From NCBI GenBank assembly GCA_963575745.1, contig CAUYUJ010004531.1, positions 1 through 64,000 on the forward strand: DNA of 64,000 bases, given 5' to 3'. Position numbers and translations under genes: made by a program. The notes under the pieces were generated by a model. The model made no database searches. It saw only the letters and a program-made list of their open reading frames with translations, and had not been told where the DNA came from. This DNA is from Prorocentrum cordatum (taxonomy: Eukaryota; Sar; Dinophyceae; Prorocentrales; Prorocentraceae). Shown in pieces: positions 20,192 through 31,700 of this stretch (position 1 is its first letter; each line of letters starts with the position of its first letter).

Positions 20192-20390
20192 TTTCGATCG
20201 CTCTCCCTCTTCCCCTCTCTCCATGTTCCATCTCTCTCCTCCTCATGTCCTCCCCAGCCTCATCCCCTCTCCCCATCCCAGCCCCAACCCCTCCCTCTCC
20301 CTTATCCCTCCCCCTCCCCCTCGACCTCCACATCTCTTATCCCGCCACCTTCTCCTTATCCCGCTTCCTCCTGAGAAGGCAAAGGAGGTC

Positions 20391-20459
20391 CTGAAGAGAT
20401 CAACTCGGGCGTCGAAGTCCAAGCCCTCGGCCTTCTTCTTGATCTTCTCGCGGGCGATC
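20391..20459 (-). CDS. 69-bp exon
   Basis: The acceptor CACAGCGAG precedes IAREKIKKKAEGLDFDARVD-LF and a donor at TTCAG|GACCTC (GA). A multiple of three and a clean amphipathic helix. Confidence 0.55.
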
Positions 20460-20784
20460 CTCGCTGTGATAACATGTATATGCATTTCTTGCACAGCGTT
20501 GGTTGCGATATCTGACAATCGAGCCCAAGGGGGGAAGGGCGGTTCCGAATTCCAGCCAATCTGACGGATCAATGTTTTGTCAAGGTTGCACCGACGTTCG
20601 TTTGCGAACTAAACTCAAGTGATTGTGGTGGCTCGTCGTTTAAGACGCATCCGACGCCCGAAAATTACCAACTCAAATTCGAAGAATGGCCCACCAAGGA
20701 GCCCAATGTGATAGACGGTCTCTCCAAACTGTGGGGGGGGAGAAGTCGGGGAGGAGGAGGCGACAACCATTCGCTACAGCTGTC

Positions 20785-20894
20785 CTGAGCTTGTCGTCCT
20801 TGGACGTCATGGTATCGCGCGACGTAGGCGTCGCCAAAGCAGTTGAAGCACAGGGTTTCTTCAAGATGTTGGCCCCCTTGATCGTGTCCAGCTT
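20785..20894 (-). CDS. 110-bp putative exon
   Basis: Acceptor GCCCCTCAG, donor CTCAG|GACAGC. One frame reads KLDTIKGANILKKPCASTAL, another reads EETLCFNCFGDAYVARYHD; the frame cannot be decided without joining neighbours. Confidence 0.4.
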
Positions 20895-21138
20895 CTGAGG
20901 GGCATCAAATGCGAGCATGCCAACGCAATCCCCCCTGGGGCCCTGGAGCCAAACAAACGACGAATCCATGATAATACGAGATCTGAAGTGTATGACGCAT
21001 CACCAGAAGCGACTTGAAACCATCTCTCGGAATGGCCCGATCAACTTAACCAAACAATACGCGTGACATATATGCACTACATATCACAGATTGCCTTATC
21101 ATCATTCGGGGCAGAAAACTAGAAACAAATGCGCTCGC

Positions 21139-21216
21139 CTTCGTCTTCATCGAAAGCTTCGGCGCCATGCTGAAGTTGTTCTCGAAGGGGTATCGGTTCA
21201 CGTCGTAGCAAGAAGG
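21139..21216 (-). CDS. 78-bp exon
   Basis: The acceptor GTTTCGAAG precedes PSCYDVNRYPFENNFSMAPK-LSMKTK and the donor AAG|GCGAGC, the GC equivalent of GTGAGT. The frame is stop-free. Confidence 0.55.
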
Positions 21217-21299
21217 CTTCGAAACTCTCGAGCCCACTCAAGCTACACTGTGAAAAATATCAACGCCGAAAGCAAATCATCTACAACCTTCCGCGCACA

Positions 21300-22980
21300 A
21301 AAACTGGCGCATCAAAACAACGGTGTGTAAACAGCGGGCCAGGGATGAAATGTTTCAGCGAACAGTCTGAAACCACCAGAAGAACAAACCAACGCCCAAG
21401 ACCTTATCCATATTGACAGAAAGCAGATCCTCCAACTTCGAGGGGCATGACATTCACGTGGGACACGTGTACACATGTAAGGAGATTAGTGGAAACGTGT
21501 GGTATTGTGATACATGAGTAGATGTCAGTTGCTGGAGTGGTATTTGCTGAAGAAGGAAATGGAAGTAGTGTTGCGTATGCAATACTTGTGATTGGGGATC
21601 TTTGCGTGATGATTTCTATATATTTTGACAAAATATATTCAAAATATGCTTATGTATTGCATTATGGTAACCTAGCATATGACAGTATACATTCTGTTAT
21701 GTAGTAATTACTCAATCACGTTATAGTCCTTCCATGTTGACGTTTGCTGACGTTTGCTGACGTTTGCTGACGTTTGCTGACGTTTGGTGACGTTTGCTGA
21801 CGTTTGCTGACGTTTCAGACGTTTGCCTGACGTTTGCAAACGTCAGGCAAACGTCAGGCAAACGTCAGCAAACGTCAGCAAACGTCAGCAAACGTCAGCA
21901 AACGTCAGCAAACGTCAGCAAACGTCAGCAAACGTCAGAAGTCGTTTGGTCACGACTGATTACATTATATGTCAATAGATTGATATAAATGTTTTATTTA
22001 TCTTCAATTTGTCATAACAATGAGTTATATCTTTGAACACGAGTTCATTATTATTTCGATATTGCAGTGAATATACGTCTTCCATCGTGAGGTCTTCAGT
22101 GAATATATGTTCTACATGATGTTACTCTACATGCAATTGTTCACTGCGATGTGAGAGCAACCACCGATGACTTGAATTCGATCGTGTAATGAAGCCATCC
22201 ATGTTATATTACTTTGCTCACATGATACACATCTGAGAGTACGATGTCGTGCCAAGTGTGCTTGCATATGTAATGTGTAAAACGTATCACACATTCGCAC
22301 GATGCACGCGATGTCACGTGGCATCTTCCAGACATCTCTGCTCGGCCGCCAACCTCAGAAATAGGCGGGCTTATTTCTTAAACTTGAGTCGCCACTCAAT
22401 CATTGTCATCAAGCGGGGTCAATTCATCTCGCGTAAATTGTTCACAAACATTCGATGCGGCTCCGACCTGCTGAACAGACAACTGAAATCGCGTGGGCCA
22501 CAGAAGCCTCAGCAAATCAAACTAATCAATTGCGAACGAGGGCATGTCAGAACAATTGGAGAGAACAGCAGTAGCAGCAACAATTGGATTGTGACCGATT
22601 GAGATCAGATCGCGGAACAGTTGTCGTCACATGTCTATATCCCTGGTGGTATGACGAAGGGCTGGGAACGCTAGCATCGCTGTCACGCTGAGCGGATAGC
22701 CCATCTTGCCATCGGCCATGGACCGATGTTGCGACGCGTGGGCCTCCCGCTGCAGCGTTTAATCGATGCTATCTTCCCCATCCCCTCGATTGATTTCACG
22801 CTGAAGTCGCGAGAGCACCCTCGCGTGCTACCCTGGAGAACGCACGCCGCTCCAGCAACGCAGCGCTAGGCTGGCTTCCCTGGAGATTCGCCGCCACCCT
22901 GTCTTCCTGAAGGGCTGTACTCCTAGAAACCAGCACGAATTACGCATTCCGGACCTGAGTGGGCCGTCGAGGTTTGGCAT
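21300..22980. other. AT-richer island with no gene
   Basis: Markedly lower GC than the rest of the window. Contains the long palindrome at 21738-21935. Open frames such as 22249-22602 have no supporting feature. It interrupts the minus exon series, so it is either a large intron or an intergenic gap. Confidence 0.5.
21738..21935. repeat. 198-bp near-perfect palindrome of TGACGTTTGC decamers
   Basis: The left arm is a tandem of TGACGTTTGC units, the right arm its mirror AACGTCAGCA, meeting at TGACGTTTGCAAACGTCA (21828-21845). The centre is unambiguous and the arms are about 90 bp each, with only a few variant units (GGTGACG, TTTCAGACG). The same ACGTTT/AAACGT vocabulary recurs at 30396-30610. 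Confidence 0.95.
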
Positions 22981-23282
22981 TCGAAGCGATAAGTTTAGTT
23001 GGCCCCAGGGGCTCGTTGTGATTCGGACGTGCCAACTTATCACCCTCACAATCATTGCTTGTTTCTTTGGGTACAATCATACTCCCCTTCTACTTCAGAC
23101 CACCCCTCCTGTCCATCCCTCCTCTATCTCCTAGATCCACCCTTCCCACGTGCTATCAATATGTCTGCCTCTCCCTCTCGAGTCCCATTCAGGTTGGATC
23201 TGCCGAATTAGGCCGTCTCTGCGACCTTGCGATCGCGCCAGGCCACAGCTTGGGCCTTGGAGAAAGATTTCTTGCAACTCAC

Positions 23283-23495
23283 CCTAATGAGTTCCGAGAG
23301 GAGCGCCGCGTGCTCTGCGCATTTCTTCTCAGTGATTTCAACGAATAACGTTTTCTTGTTGTCCTTGCCCGCTGTGAGGCAGTAGCTCTTGCCCTTAGCA
23401 AACGCAGAGGAGATCGTTCCCAAGACAGGATGCTCGGCCTTCCTCACCAGTTTGCTCTCGTCGACAGCACCCTTCTTCGCAAGCTTGATGCTGGC
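23283..23495 (-). CDS. Exon of about 71 codons, unknown protein
   Basis: The acceptor TTGCCAG (AG|G) precedes ASIKLAKKGAVDESKLVRKA, EHPVLGTISSAFAKGKSYCL, TAGKDNKKTLFVEITEKKCA and EHAALLSELIR, ending at a canonical GTGAGT donor (23282 downward). The strongest single exon in this series: natural composition, mixed alpha/beta pattern and both splice sites. No known domain recognised. A read-through stop at 23208 shows the donor is probably used. Confidence 0.7.
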
Positions 23496-23499
23496 CTGG

Positions 23500-24540
23500 C
23501 AAGATCTGGCTTTAAGAGACGGGTCGACCGCAGGGAGTTCCACCGAAGGCCCCCGCGCCGACGTTGCACGGGCCACCACGGCCCATTTCAGCACACAGCA
23601 GGAGCAGACGAGAGGATCGCGGGGCGGGAGGGGCAGGGGGCTGGAGGAGAGGGAGAGGGGGTGTGAGAACGCTGGAAACTACGAGGAGAAGGGAGGTGGA
23701 GGTTGAAGATGGCAAAGGCGAGGAGTAAGATATGTATCCTCCCCTTGCGCACCCTCCTCTCTCAATCCCTCCCCTCCCCTCGTAACCCCCCTTCCCTGCC
23801 TCTCCCTGCCCCCCTCCCGATCCCCGTCCCCTCCCCGCCTCCCTCCGTTCCAATTCCTCCACGACCTACTCCCCCCATGCGCCCCTCCTGCGCCTCGCGC
23901 GCATGCCACGTGGCCGCGGCGCGCGGCATGGGGGGGATCTTGGAAACCATCTTGGGATGTCTTTTTGGATATCCACATGGATACGCAAGGACCTGGCAGC
24001 GGTCTAGCATGCATGGCGATCGCATCGCGGCAGCATGGCAATCGCATGGCGGTAGCATCGCAGTAGCATGGCATTTTCGTTCGGCGCGAAGGAGTCATGG
24101 CCCGAGCGACCAGGAGCCCGAACGATCCAATTGGGCTTTGCGAGCGCTGCTCCAGGAGGGGCCTGCTAAGGACGACCGTGAATCTGCCCCCAGCAGGAGG
24201 GGGGCGACGATGGGGTGGAGGACGAGGAGGCAGGAGGAAGAGGAACGGGCAAAAGGAAAGAGGAGGATGAGGAGTAGGAGGAGGATAAGGAGGTGGCGAA
24301 GGAGGAGGATAATGGGGGGCGGGGCGAGGAAAGGACCTTCCCGTTGTCCCTCTTCTCCTCCTCCTCCTCCCTTCCGTACCTCTCCCCCTCCCCCCTCCGC
24401 CCCCTCCTCTCCCTCCCGACCATCCTCCTCCTGACCCGCCTCTAACCACTTCCCCCTGTATCATTATCGTTATCATTCTCCTCTCCTCCCTCTCCCACTC
24501 TCTTCTTCGCCGTCGACCCCTGCGCCCGAAAATGAGCTGA
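23500..24540. other. Intron-like: purine tracts, GCATGGCAATCGCATGG repeat
   Basis: GGGAG-rich blocks at 23620-23700 and 24190-24330, a CT-rich block at 23740-23900, and a short degenerate repeat of CATGGCGATCGCATCG / GCATGGCAATCGCATGG at 24008-24070. No exon is defended here. Confidence 0.45.
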
Positions 24541-24549
24541 CAAGCTGTC

Positions 24550-24726
24550 CTTCAGCTCCTTCTTCTTCGCGGGGATGGGCGCCATCTTCTTCGCGGCCGC
24601 GAGCAGGGCCGAGTCGTCGTCGTCGTCGCTCTCCACGGGAACCTTCTTCTTCGGGCTCGGCGTCACAAAGGGGTCGGCCAAGGGAACGGGGTTCTTGCGA
24701 GCCATCTTGATCGCCATGCCGAGGGC
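24550..24726 (-). CDS. Exon with basic nuclear-signal-like clusters
   Basis: The acceptor TTCTGGCAG (AG|G) precedes ALGMAIKMARKNPVPLADPF, VTPSPKKKVPVESDDDDDSA and LLAAAKKMAPIPAKKKELK, then a GA donor (GACAGC). PSPKKKVPVE followed by an Asp run resembles a nuclear localisation signal with an acidic patch. It is the most upstream exon I can assign to the 15.5-24.7 kb series. Confidence 0.6.
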
Positions 24727-24739
24727 CTGCCAGAACGGG

Positions 24740-25700
24740 CGGGCGGCGGGGGGGAGAGAGGTAGGCCAACAGGAGCAACAACTCGAATGCAAGCGTTTCG
24801 CTCGTCGATTTCAAATTGCACCATATCGCACCGCGTCGAATCACGTCGCACGGCGCATCGTTTCGCGTCGCAACGTATGCCGTCGCGCCGTTTATCAGCG
24901 CACCGTGTCGCATCGATTCGCAGCGAATGCGCCGCATCGGCTCGAGAAGGAGAAAGGAGGAGCAGGAGGGGCAGGGACACGAGGATGGCGCAAGGGAGAG
25001 AGGGGGAGGGAGAGAGGGGGAGGGAGAGGGGGGGAGAAGGAGGAGGAGGGAGTGGAAGGAGAAGGAAAAGGCGGGGTGGGGACGGGAGGAGGGGCAGGAG
25101 GATCGTGAAGGCTTTGGGGTTCTTCCCCCCTCCCTCACGCACTCCTCTCGCACTCCTCGTTCTCGTTGCATGCTTCGTCGCCGTCGTTCTCATCGTGATC
25201 AACGCCATCCTCCTCGTCCTTGTCCTCCGCTTCCTTCCCTCATCCATCCTCTGCTTTCTCCTCATTCCCCCCCCCCCCTGTGGCGGTTTCATGGCGGTTT
25301 CGCGGTCCGCGCGTGGATCGTTGGCCGAAAGCAACGACGACGAACGCGCAATGGCCTTGCCACTCTCTCGGGACAAGCGGGGAGGAGGAGGGGCGAGGTG
25401 GCAGGATCAGGGGGGAGGCTGAACGGAATTGCTGCGGAGGGAGGACCAGGGGGGACGCATAATATGTGGAAGAGGAGGAGTTGGAATGCAGGCTGCAAGA
25501 GCAACTTACATTACATGAAAAACACGCATATTATATATGTCGTCCAAGCATTCATTCAACCACGAACGCCCAACGACGCTCCCGACGAGGCCTGGCACTT
25601 TTTCAACTCAACAAACCGCGTGTAAGCATCACATGTACTTACAGCTATCCACCAGAAGCGCATCACTACAATCAACCATAGTGCCCGCGAAATTGATTGG
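24740..25700. other. Intergenic/intron: GTCGCA repeats and GGGAG tract
   Basis: 24800-24950 is a degenerate CGCATCG/GTCGCA array (many frames read HRIA- or RRIA-like). 24980-25110 is a GGGAGA tract. 25500-25700 has no feature. Confidence 0.45.
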
Positions 25701-25740
25701 TGTTCCCGCTCTGGGCGGCCCTGCGAAGACAGACAACAAC

Positions 25741-28700
25741 CTACTTCTTGAACTTCTTAATCATGAAACCGAGGTCCACCAGCATGTCGTCACTGAACTC
25801 GCCATCTCGCTTCGAGCTGTTCTGCGCCGACGAGCCGCTCGACTCAGCAACTGGGGCTGGCACCTCTGCTGGGAGTGTCGACGGCAACGGCGCGGCTGGG
25901 TCGGCTGAAGCTGAATGGGGCGCCGATGGCAACGATGCGGCTGTCTCGGCTGGAGCCTCTGAGGCCGTTGCTGGCCACCGCGCCGCTGGCTCGGTTGATG
26001 GGGATGATGGGGGCGTTGATGGAGACGCCGCTGCTGGCTGTGCTGGAACGGCTGGAGGCGCTGGCTCGGCTGGAGCTGCGGCCGCCATTCCAGCCTCGGG
26101 GAGGCCAACCTCCCTTGTCGCTGGTGACGCCTGCCCAGGAGACTTCTCCGAAGCTTCGGGACTGGAAGGGACCTCGACCTGCGAATTCTTGGCCAACGCG
26201 CTCTCGGGCGACTTCGAGGAGAGGCGAACGTGCCCGTTGGGCGACTGACGCGCGACGGGGATATCATTATTCAGACTTGCGCTGCTCCGAAACGCCCCAA
26301 CGCCCAGGAAGAAACATAACTGCAACGAAGGTACTCCAACAGGATTTCGAAACACGCCCAAGACGCGCCCGAAAACTCACTCTCAGAACAACAATTAAAG
26401 CCACATTGAAAAACACATCTGGACACACATTAAACAACCAAATAAACACATCTAAGACGCAGGAAACTCGAACTGACAATTCCAAGCTGTGCCAAACCCA
26501 CTACTCAACAACTGCGGAACAAGTCTGATAATGCACGCCCCGACGCACCTGACAGCAAACCGACGAATGCCCGTTGGCATGTGCCCTCCGCCCGAGAGCG
26601 CCGACGCGAATTTCTGGAGGTCCGCAAGGAAGTCCTTAGTGGCCGCATACTCCTCGGTGAAATTCGCCACGATGTCGTCGTTGCTGAACACCACGAGCTT
26701 GACGCGATCTGAAACGTTCGTGAAATCGCAGGCGACCGTCTTGGCGAAAGGCAGCACCAATTCGACGAAGGACGAAAAGTCAGTATACTTCCTCTGGAGC
26801 GAGTGGCTGCGCATCCCCACGAACAGATTGCAACCCCGCAGCCACCCGAAACACATCAAGATGACCGTCCGCTTGAGCCTCAAGTTCTCGTGCAATACGT
26901 GTTTGTTGAGGTAGTTGCCATTCGCGCACGCTGAGGTGCGATTATGGCCCTGCTGCCACGGAAGCCACGTGTCATGAGGAAGATGAACCCACAATGCACC
27001 CGTGGGCTTGAGCCGCATGACTTCATTCATCAAGTGCTGGTATCCGTCGTCGGTTGTGATGTCGTGCTCTGCTTCGTTCGGGTCGAACGGCTTCATGGAG
27101 CCCACCTGGAGGGCGTCGAGGTCCCGAACGCCGAACTGGTCGGCGGACTCAAACTCGTCCATCATGATATCCATGGTCGTCATCATCTTATCCATGGACC
27201 GAGCATTCTTGAACTTTGCCCACCTAGCAGCCACGAACATGGCGGGCGCCATCGCCAAGATCTTGCTCTGGTGCGAGCGCGAAACGCCCTGCATCGCCGA
27301 TGCAGGAGCAATCCCGAATCAACGAATGAGCCGAAAAGGCTACTTGACGACTGTGAAGCTGGAGGAGGTGGAGTTCATGCATGTGGGATTGAGGAGGAGG
27401 GGTAGGTTCTGAAGATGAGGCGGAGGGGGGATGGAGGTTCACGCAGAGAAAGGCGGAGATGGCGGTCTGGTTCTGGAGGCCATGCAGAGAGAGGCGGAGG
27501 AGGGATAGGTTCTGGAAGATGAGAAGAATGAAGGTGGCATTGATTGTAGCGGGGGAGCTGGCGGGGGCGCTTCCAGGATCAGAATGGCGCCATGTGTCCC
27601 AAGACGGCCCAACGAGCACCAAAGATGGCACGCGAGATTCCTTGTGCCCCCCTCCCCTCCCCCTCCCCTCCCCCTCCTCTAGACATGGGCGAGGGGGCGC
27701 GGAGGGGGGGGGGGGGAAGAGGAGAGCGTTGGCTTCTCAAGGGGGCGGGGCAACGCTTGAGGTTCCGAATCGCCAATCCCCCGTGACCCCTGCCTTTCCG
27801 CGGTCCAAGAATTTGAACTAGCAAACCAAACGCTCACTCGGGCATCAGTTGGGGGGCCGCTGTGGAGAGAGGCGCTACTGTTCTAGCTTGCGTTCGTTCG
27901 GTTCCTCTTCCTCCTTCCCCTCCTCCCTTGATCTCCGTGATCGCAGGGATACCGTGGCTTCGCAACAATCCCGTCTCCATCGGTCCGCTGCTACTGGGCT
28001 CTCTCTCGCTCCCTGCTATGCCGCTCTCTGCAGTATAGGGCTCAAGATTTCGGTATGCAACTTTCCAAAGCGTCTGACCCTCATGTTTACTTCCAGGGGA
28101 AGATCTGCAGATCCAAACGGAAAGTCTGCTTCTTAAGCAAACAGGACCTTGAGGTGCTCTCTCATTGCTCCACGTTGCTATTCCAAAGGGCGGTAAAGTT
28201 GCCAGCGCGTTTCCTTGTCCCATCGGACCTTGGTGGTCCAGTTCTTACATACGATTGGTGCAAAATTCCACTCTTCCAAGCATGTCGGGACAGCGGTTTT
28301 AACAGACTCTACGTAAACACTAAGGGACCCGACGATAAGGCGAGGAGAATACCTTGGAAAGATTGGCCGTCGGTCAGTAGCCGTTTTGCCTCAAACCCAG
28401 GCGGTACTCGGGCACAAAGCGGCTGAGACATCCAAACTAGGGATGACCAAGCGATTCCTGCCAGCAAAGCTAGAATCCAGGAAGCGCCTTAAGTGGTTCC
28501 AAGGTTCAGGAGGGATGTGGAACTACTGCGATGAGGAAAAGATTTACACCAAAGTGTGGTACACAGAGTACTACGACACCTGGTTCGATCCCGAATCAGG
28601 CTGGCCGCATCCAGTGGTTTGGTACCTTTCAGACACTTGGTGGGATGGGAACGTCTTCGTGGAAAAGTGGCGCTGGAAGTACCCGTAATCGCCTTTCTTA

Positions 28701-31700
28701 GGGTCCACTCAGTCTTACCTCTGTGCGTCCGCGGTGCTTGGGCCTGCGGCCTTTGGAGGTCCCCTATCCTTCTCGTCTCTCACCATTGCACGCCCCTACA
28801 CAGATTGTGGGTCAATACCCTTCGCTACCACCCACTGCATCCAACGTTTCGCAGTCTTGAATTCAATTTCACCGCACATTCTGGTTCAACTGGAGTGGGA
28901 CTACTCGGATGGGATCACTCGCTTCCTTTCAGTTCTTTCTTTGTATGCCTCCATATCTTCTGGTTCAATGCGTGGTTGTGACACTCAATGGCTAGACTTC
29001 TTTCAGCGCTTTTCTTGAGCGGGAGACTGCCTTTATTCTCTGGGCTTCAAGGGACTCAACTTTAGTTTTCTTTATACCCATATCTGGTTCACTCAAGTGG
29101 ACGGTCTTCATCCATTCAATAGTATTGGTTCAATCTCTGGGATTCAAGGGACTCAACGAAAGTTCTCTACACATCAATGTCTGGTTCACTCAAGACAAGC
29201 AAGGTGATTGTGCTACTCATCTCTTGGTTTCTTCTCTCACTGATTACACTTCATTCAATGTGTATGGTTTTCTTTCACTCAATATCCTTGGTTCAATTTA
29301 AGTCGGGTTCGCTTCAGATTCGCTTTAGACTCGACTTCTCTGGGCGTCATGGGACTTAATCGTGTTCTCTATCAAAACTGGACAGGTGATTTTACATTCA
29401 AGATTTCGTCCAGTACCATGGATTTCAATCTTGGGTTGGGATTCTCTCTTTTTCTGCCCTTCCTTTCTCGCCTCGCCCGCTTCCCCCTTCTATACCATAC
29501 GCGTTTGGCGTATTGGTGGCATCTCAGTCTTTGTGTCTCAGGAGTACCGTCCCCTTATGGCGCGTCATCATCATCATCATCCTCCCCCTACTCCTCCGCC
29601 TTCTCTTTCCCACCATCTTGCCATTATGGTTCCTCTTGTTTCTCCCGCTCCTCCTCTTCGCACTCTCGTTTCTACTCCATATTCTCATTGCCCTGCCCCT
29701 CAATCTCCTCCCCACCGCGCCCGCCTCCCACTTCCACCTGCTGCTCCTTCGATCCCGCTCTTGCCCGATGGGGGGCCGCCTCCAAGTCGATGTCAGCCAC
29801 CCCGAAGTCCTTCTTCGCGGGGCGGGGCTTCGCGAGGACGATCTGGCGCTTGGACGCTCTCGCCTGCGGCGCGAAATGGCGAGGGGGGGGGCATTGGGGG
29901 GTTGACGGGGGGCGGGGGGGGGGGCGTCGTTGGAGGGGGGGTGCAAAAGACGAGGGCGCACAGAAGGATGGGTTGGCGCGAGGAGAAAGAGGCATACGGA
30001 ATGGAGGGGGGAGATTTGGGGTGGAGATCATGGAGATGAGGTGGTCGCCACCCCCCGCCCTCCTCTTGTGTCTCTCTGTATTGTCGTCGCCTCCTGCACT
30101 CTGCAGCCCCACTGCTCCTCGCCCCCCATCCAAACCCGATCGCTGCCCCCCCCCGCCCCCACCCCCCGAGCCTTCGCCGCCCCTCTTCTCCGCCAACTTC
30201 ACCCTGCCACGCCAGCCCTTCCTCATATTCATTGCGACCCTCCCTCGCCCCTCCCTCCATGCCCTCGCCGCGCCTCGTCGGGCGGCTCGACGCCCATCAA
30301 GTGCATGAAATACTCCATGGACGCCGTCTCCTCGGGGCTGAGCTCGCTGGTCGCCTGAACCCGAGGGGCGCGGGAGGGGGAGGAGCAAATGTTTGTTGAC
30401 GTTTCTAAGCGTTGGCATTTCCAAGCGTCAGCTGGCGTTTCCAAACGTCAGCTGACGTTTCCAAACGTCAGCTGACGTTTCCAAACGTCAGCTGACGTTT
30501 CCAAACGTCAGCTGACGTTTCCAGACGTCAGCCGACGTTTCAAAACGTCAGCTGACGTTTCCAAACGTCAGCTGGCGTTTCGAAACGTCAACTGGCGTTT
30601 CCAAACGTCTCGTGCCCCCCTCATTCGTCATCGTCCTGGTCCTCGTCCTCGTTCTCATTCTCGTCGTCCTCCTCCTCCTCCTGCTCCTCCTCCTCCGCGT
30701 AGCAGTAGAAAGGTGACAATCGTTTCGTGATGCCATTCCCTCTCCCTCTCTCAGGTCTCATCCCTCCTCCCTTCCCCTCCCTTCCTCCCTGACCCATGAC
30801 CCCTTATCAAACGGCTCCTGGCGCCCCGTTCCGATTTCCTCGCCCCATCTCCCCCTATGTTGTCCCCCATATCTAAATATCAGCACGCTGCGTCCTCCAC
30901 TCCCTTCCCAACATGCATTTCCTCTTATTTCCCGTCCTGCCTCCCCTCCCAAACCGACGGCCTGGCGATAACGCGTCTCGTTATCACGAACTCGGCGCAA
31001 GTGCTTCAATATCGTTCCGATCTTGTCGGCCAAGGACCCCGCGCGGACTTTCGCCGGCTTGTTCGGGTCTTCGAAGCGGGCGACAGAGGGGTGCCTCAAT
31101 GGGCGGAGCGCCTCCTCACTTCCTTTCCTGCACCCCCTCTTGCCCAGCCCCTGCCATCCTCCTTTCTCCTCCCTCTCCCTCCCTCTCACCCCCCTCGCTC
31201 CTCATCTCCTCATCCCCACATCTCCTCCTCCCTCCTCCCTCCCCCCTCCCCCCTCTCACCCCCTCCTCCGAGGAGGAGGGGAAGACAAGGCTAGCTGAAT
31301 GAGGAGAGGGGGGAAAGGGGGGGATGAGGAGCACGAGGAGGCGTGGCAGGAGGAGGAGGCGGACGAGGATTAGGAGGAGGAGGAGGAGGAGGAGGAGGAG
31401 GATGGGAGGGAGGAGGGGGAGCAGCAGCAGCAGATGCTATCTCTATATATATATGGAGGAGTATGTACATTTTATGTGAGTTATCGCTTGTCGATGCCGT
31501 CGTCATTCTCGATGCCGTCGTCATTGTCGATGCCGTCCCGTCGTCTTTGACGTCGTCGGAGGGGGAGGGGGAAAGGCCTCGTCAGCACAGGGATCAACGC
31601 CGACCGAAGCACCGTGAAGTTGCAGCACTCGCAATCTGGCATCAACTTGATCAGTAGTTCCACCTGGAGAGCGTAATCCACCCGTCGTCGTCGTCCCCTC

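Noticed and set aside
21738-21935. Telomere or centromere satellite
   Set aside because: The decamer TGACGTTTGC is not a telomere repeat and is arranged as one palindrome rather than a long array.
22249-22602. 117-codon plus-strand ORF
   Set aside because: Isolated in an AT-rich island, with no splice context or recognisable pattern. ORFs of this length are expected by chance here.
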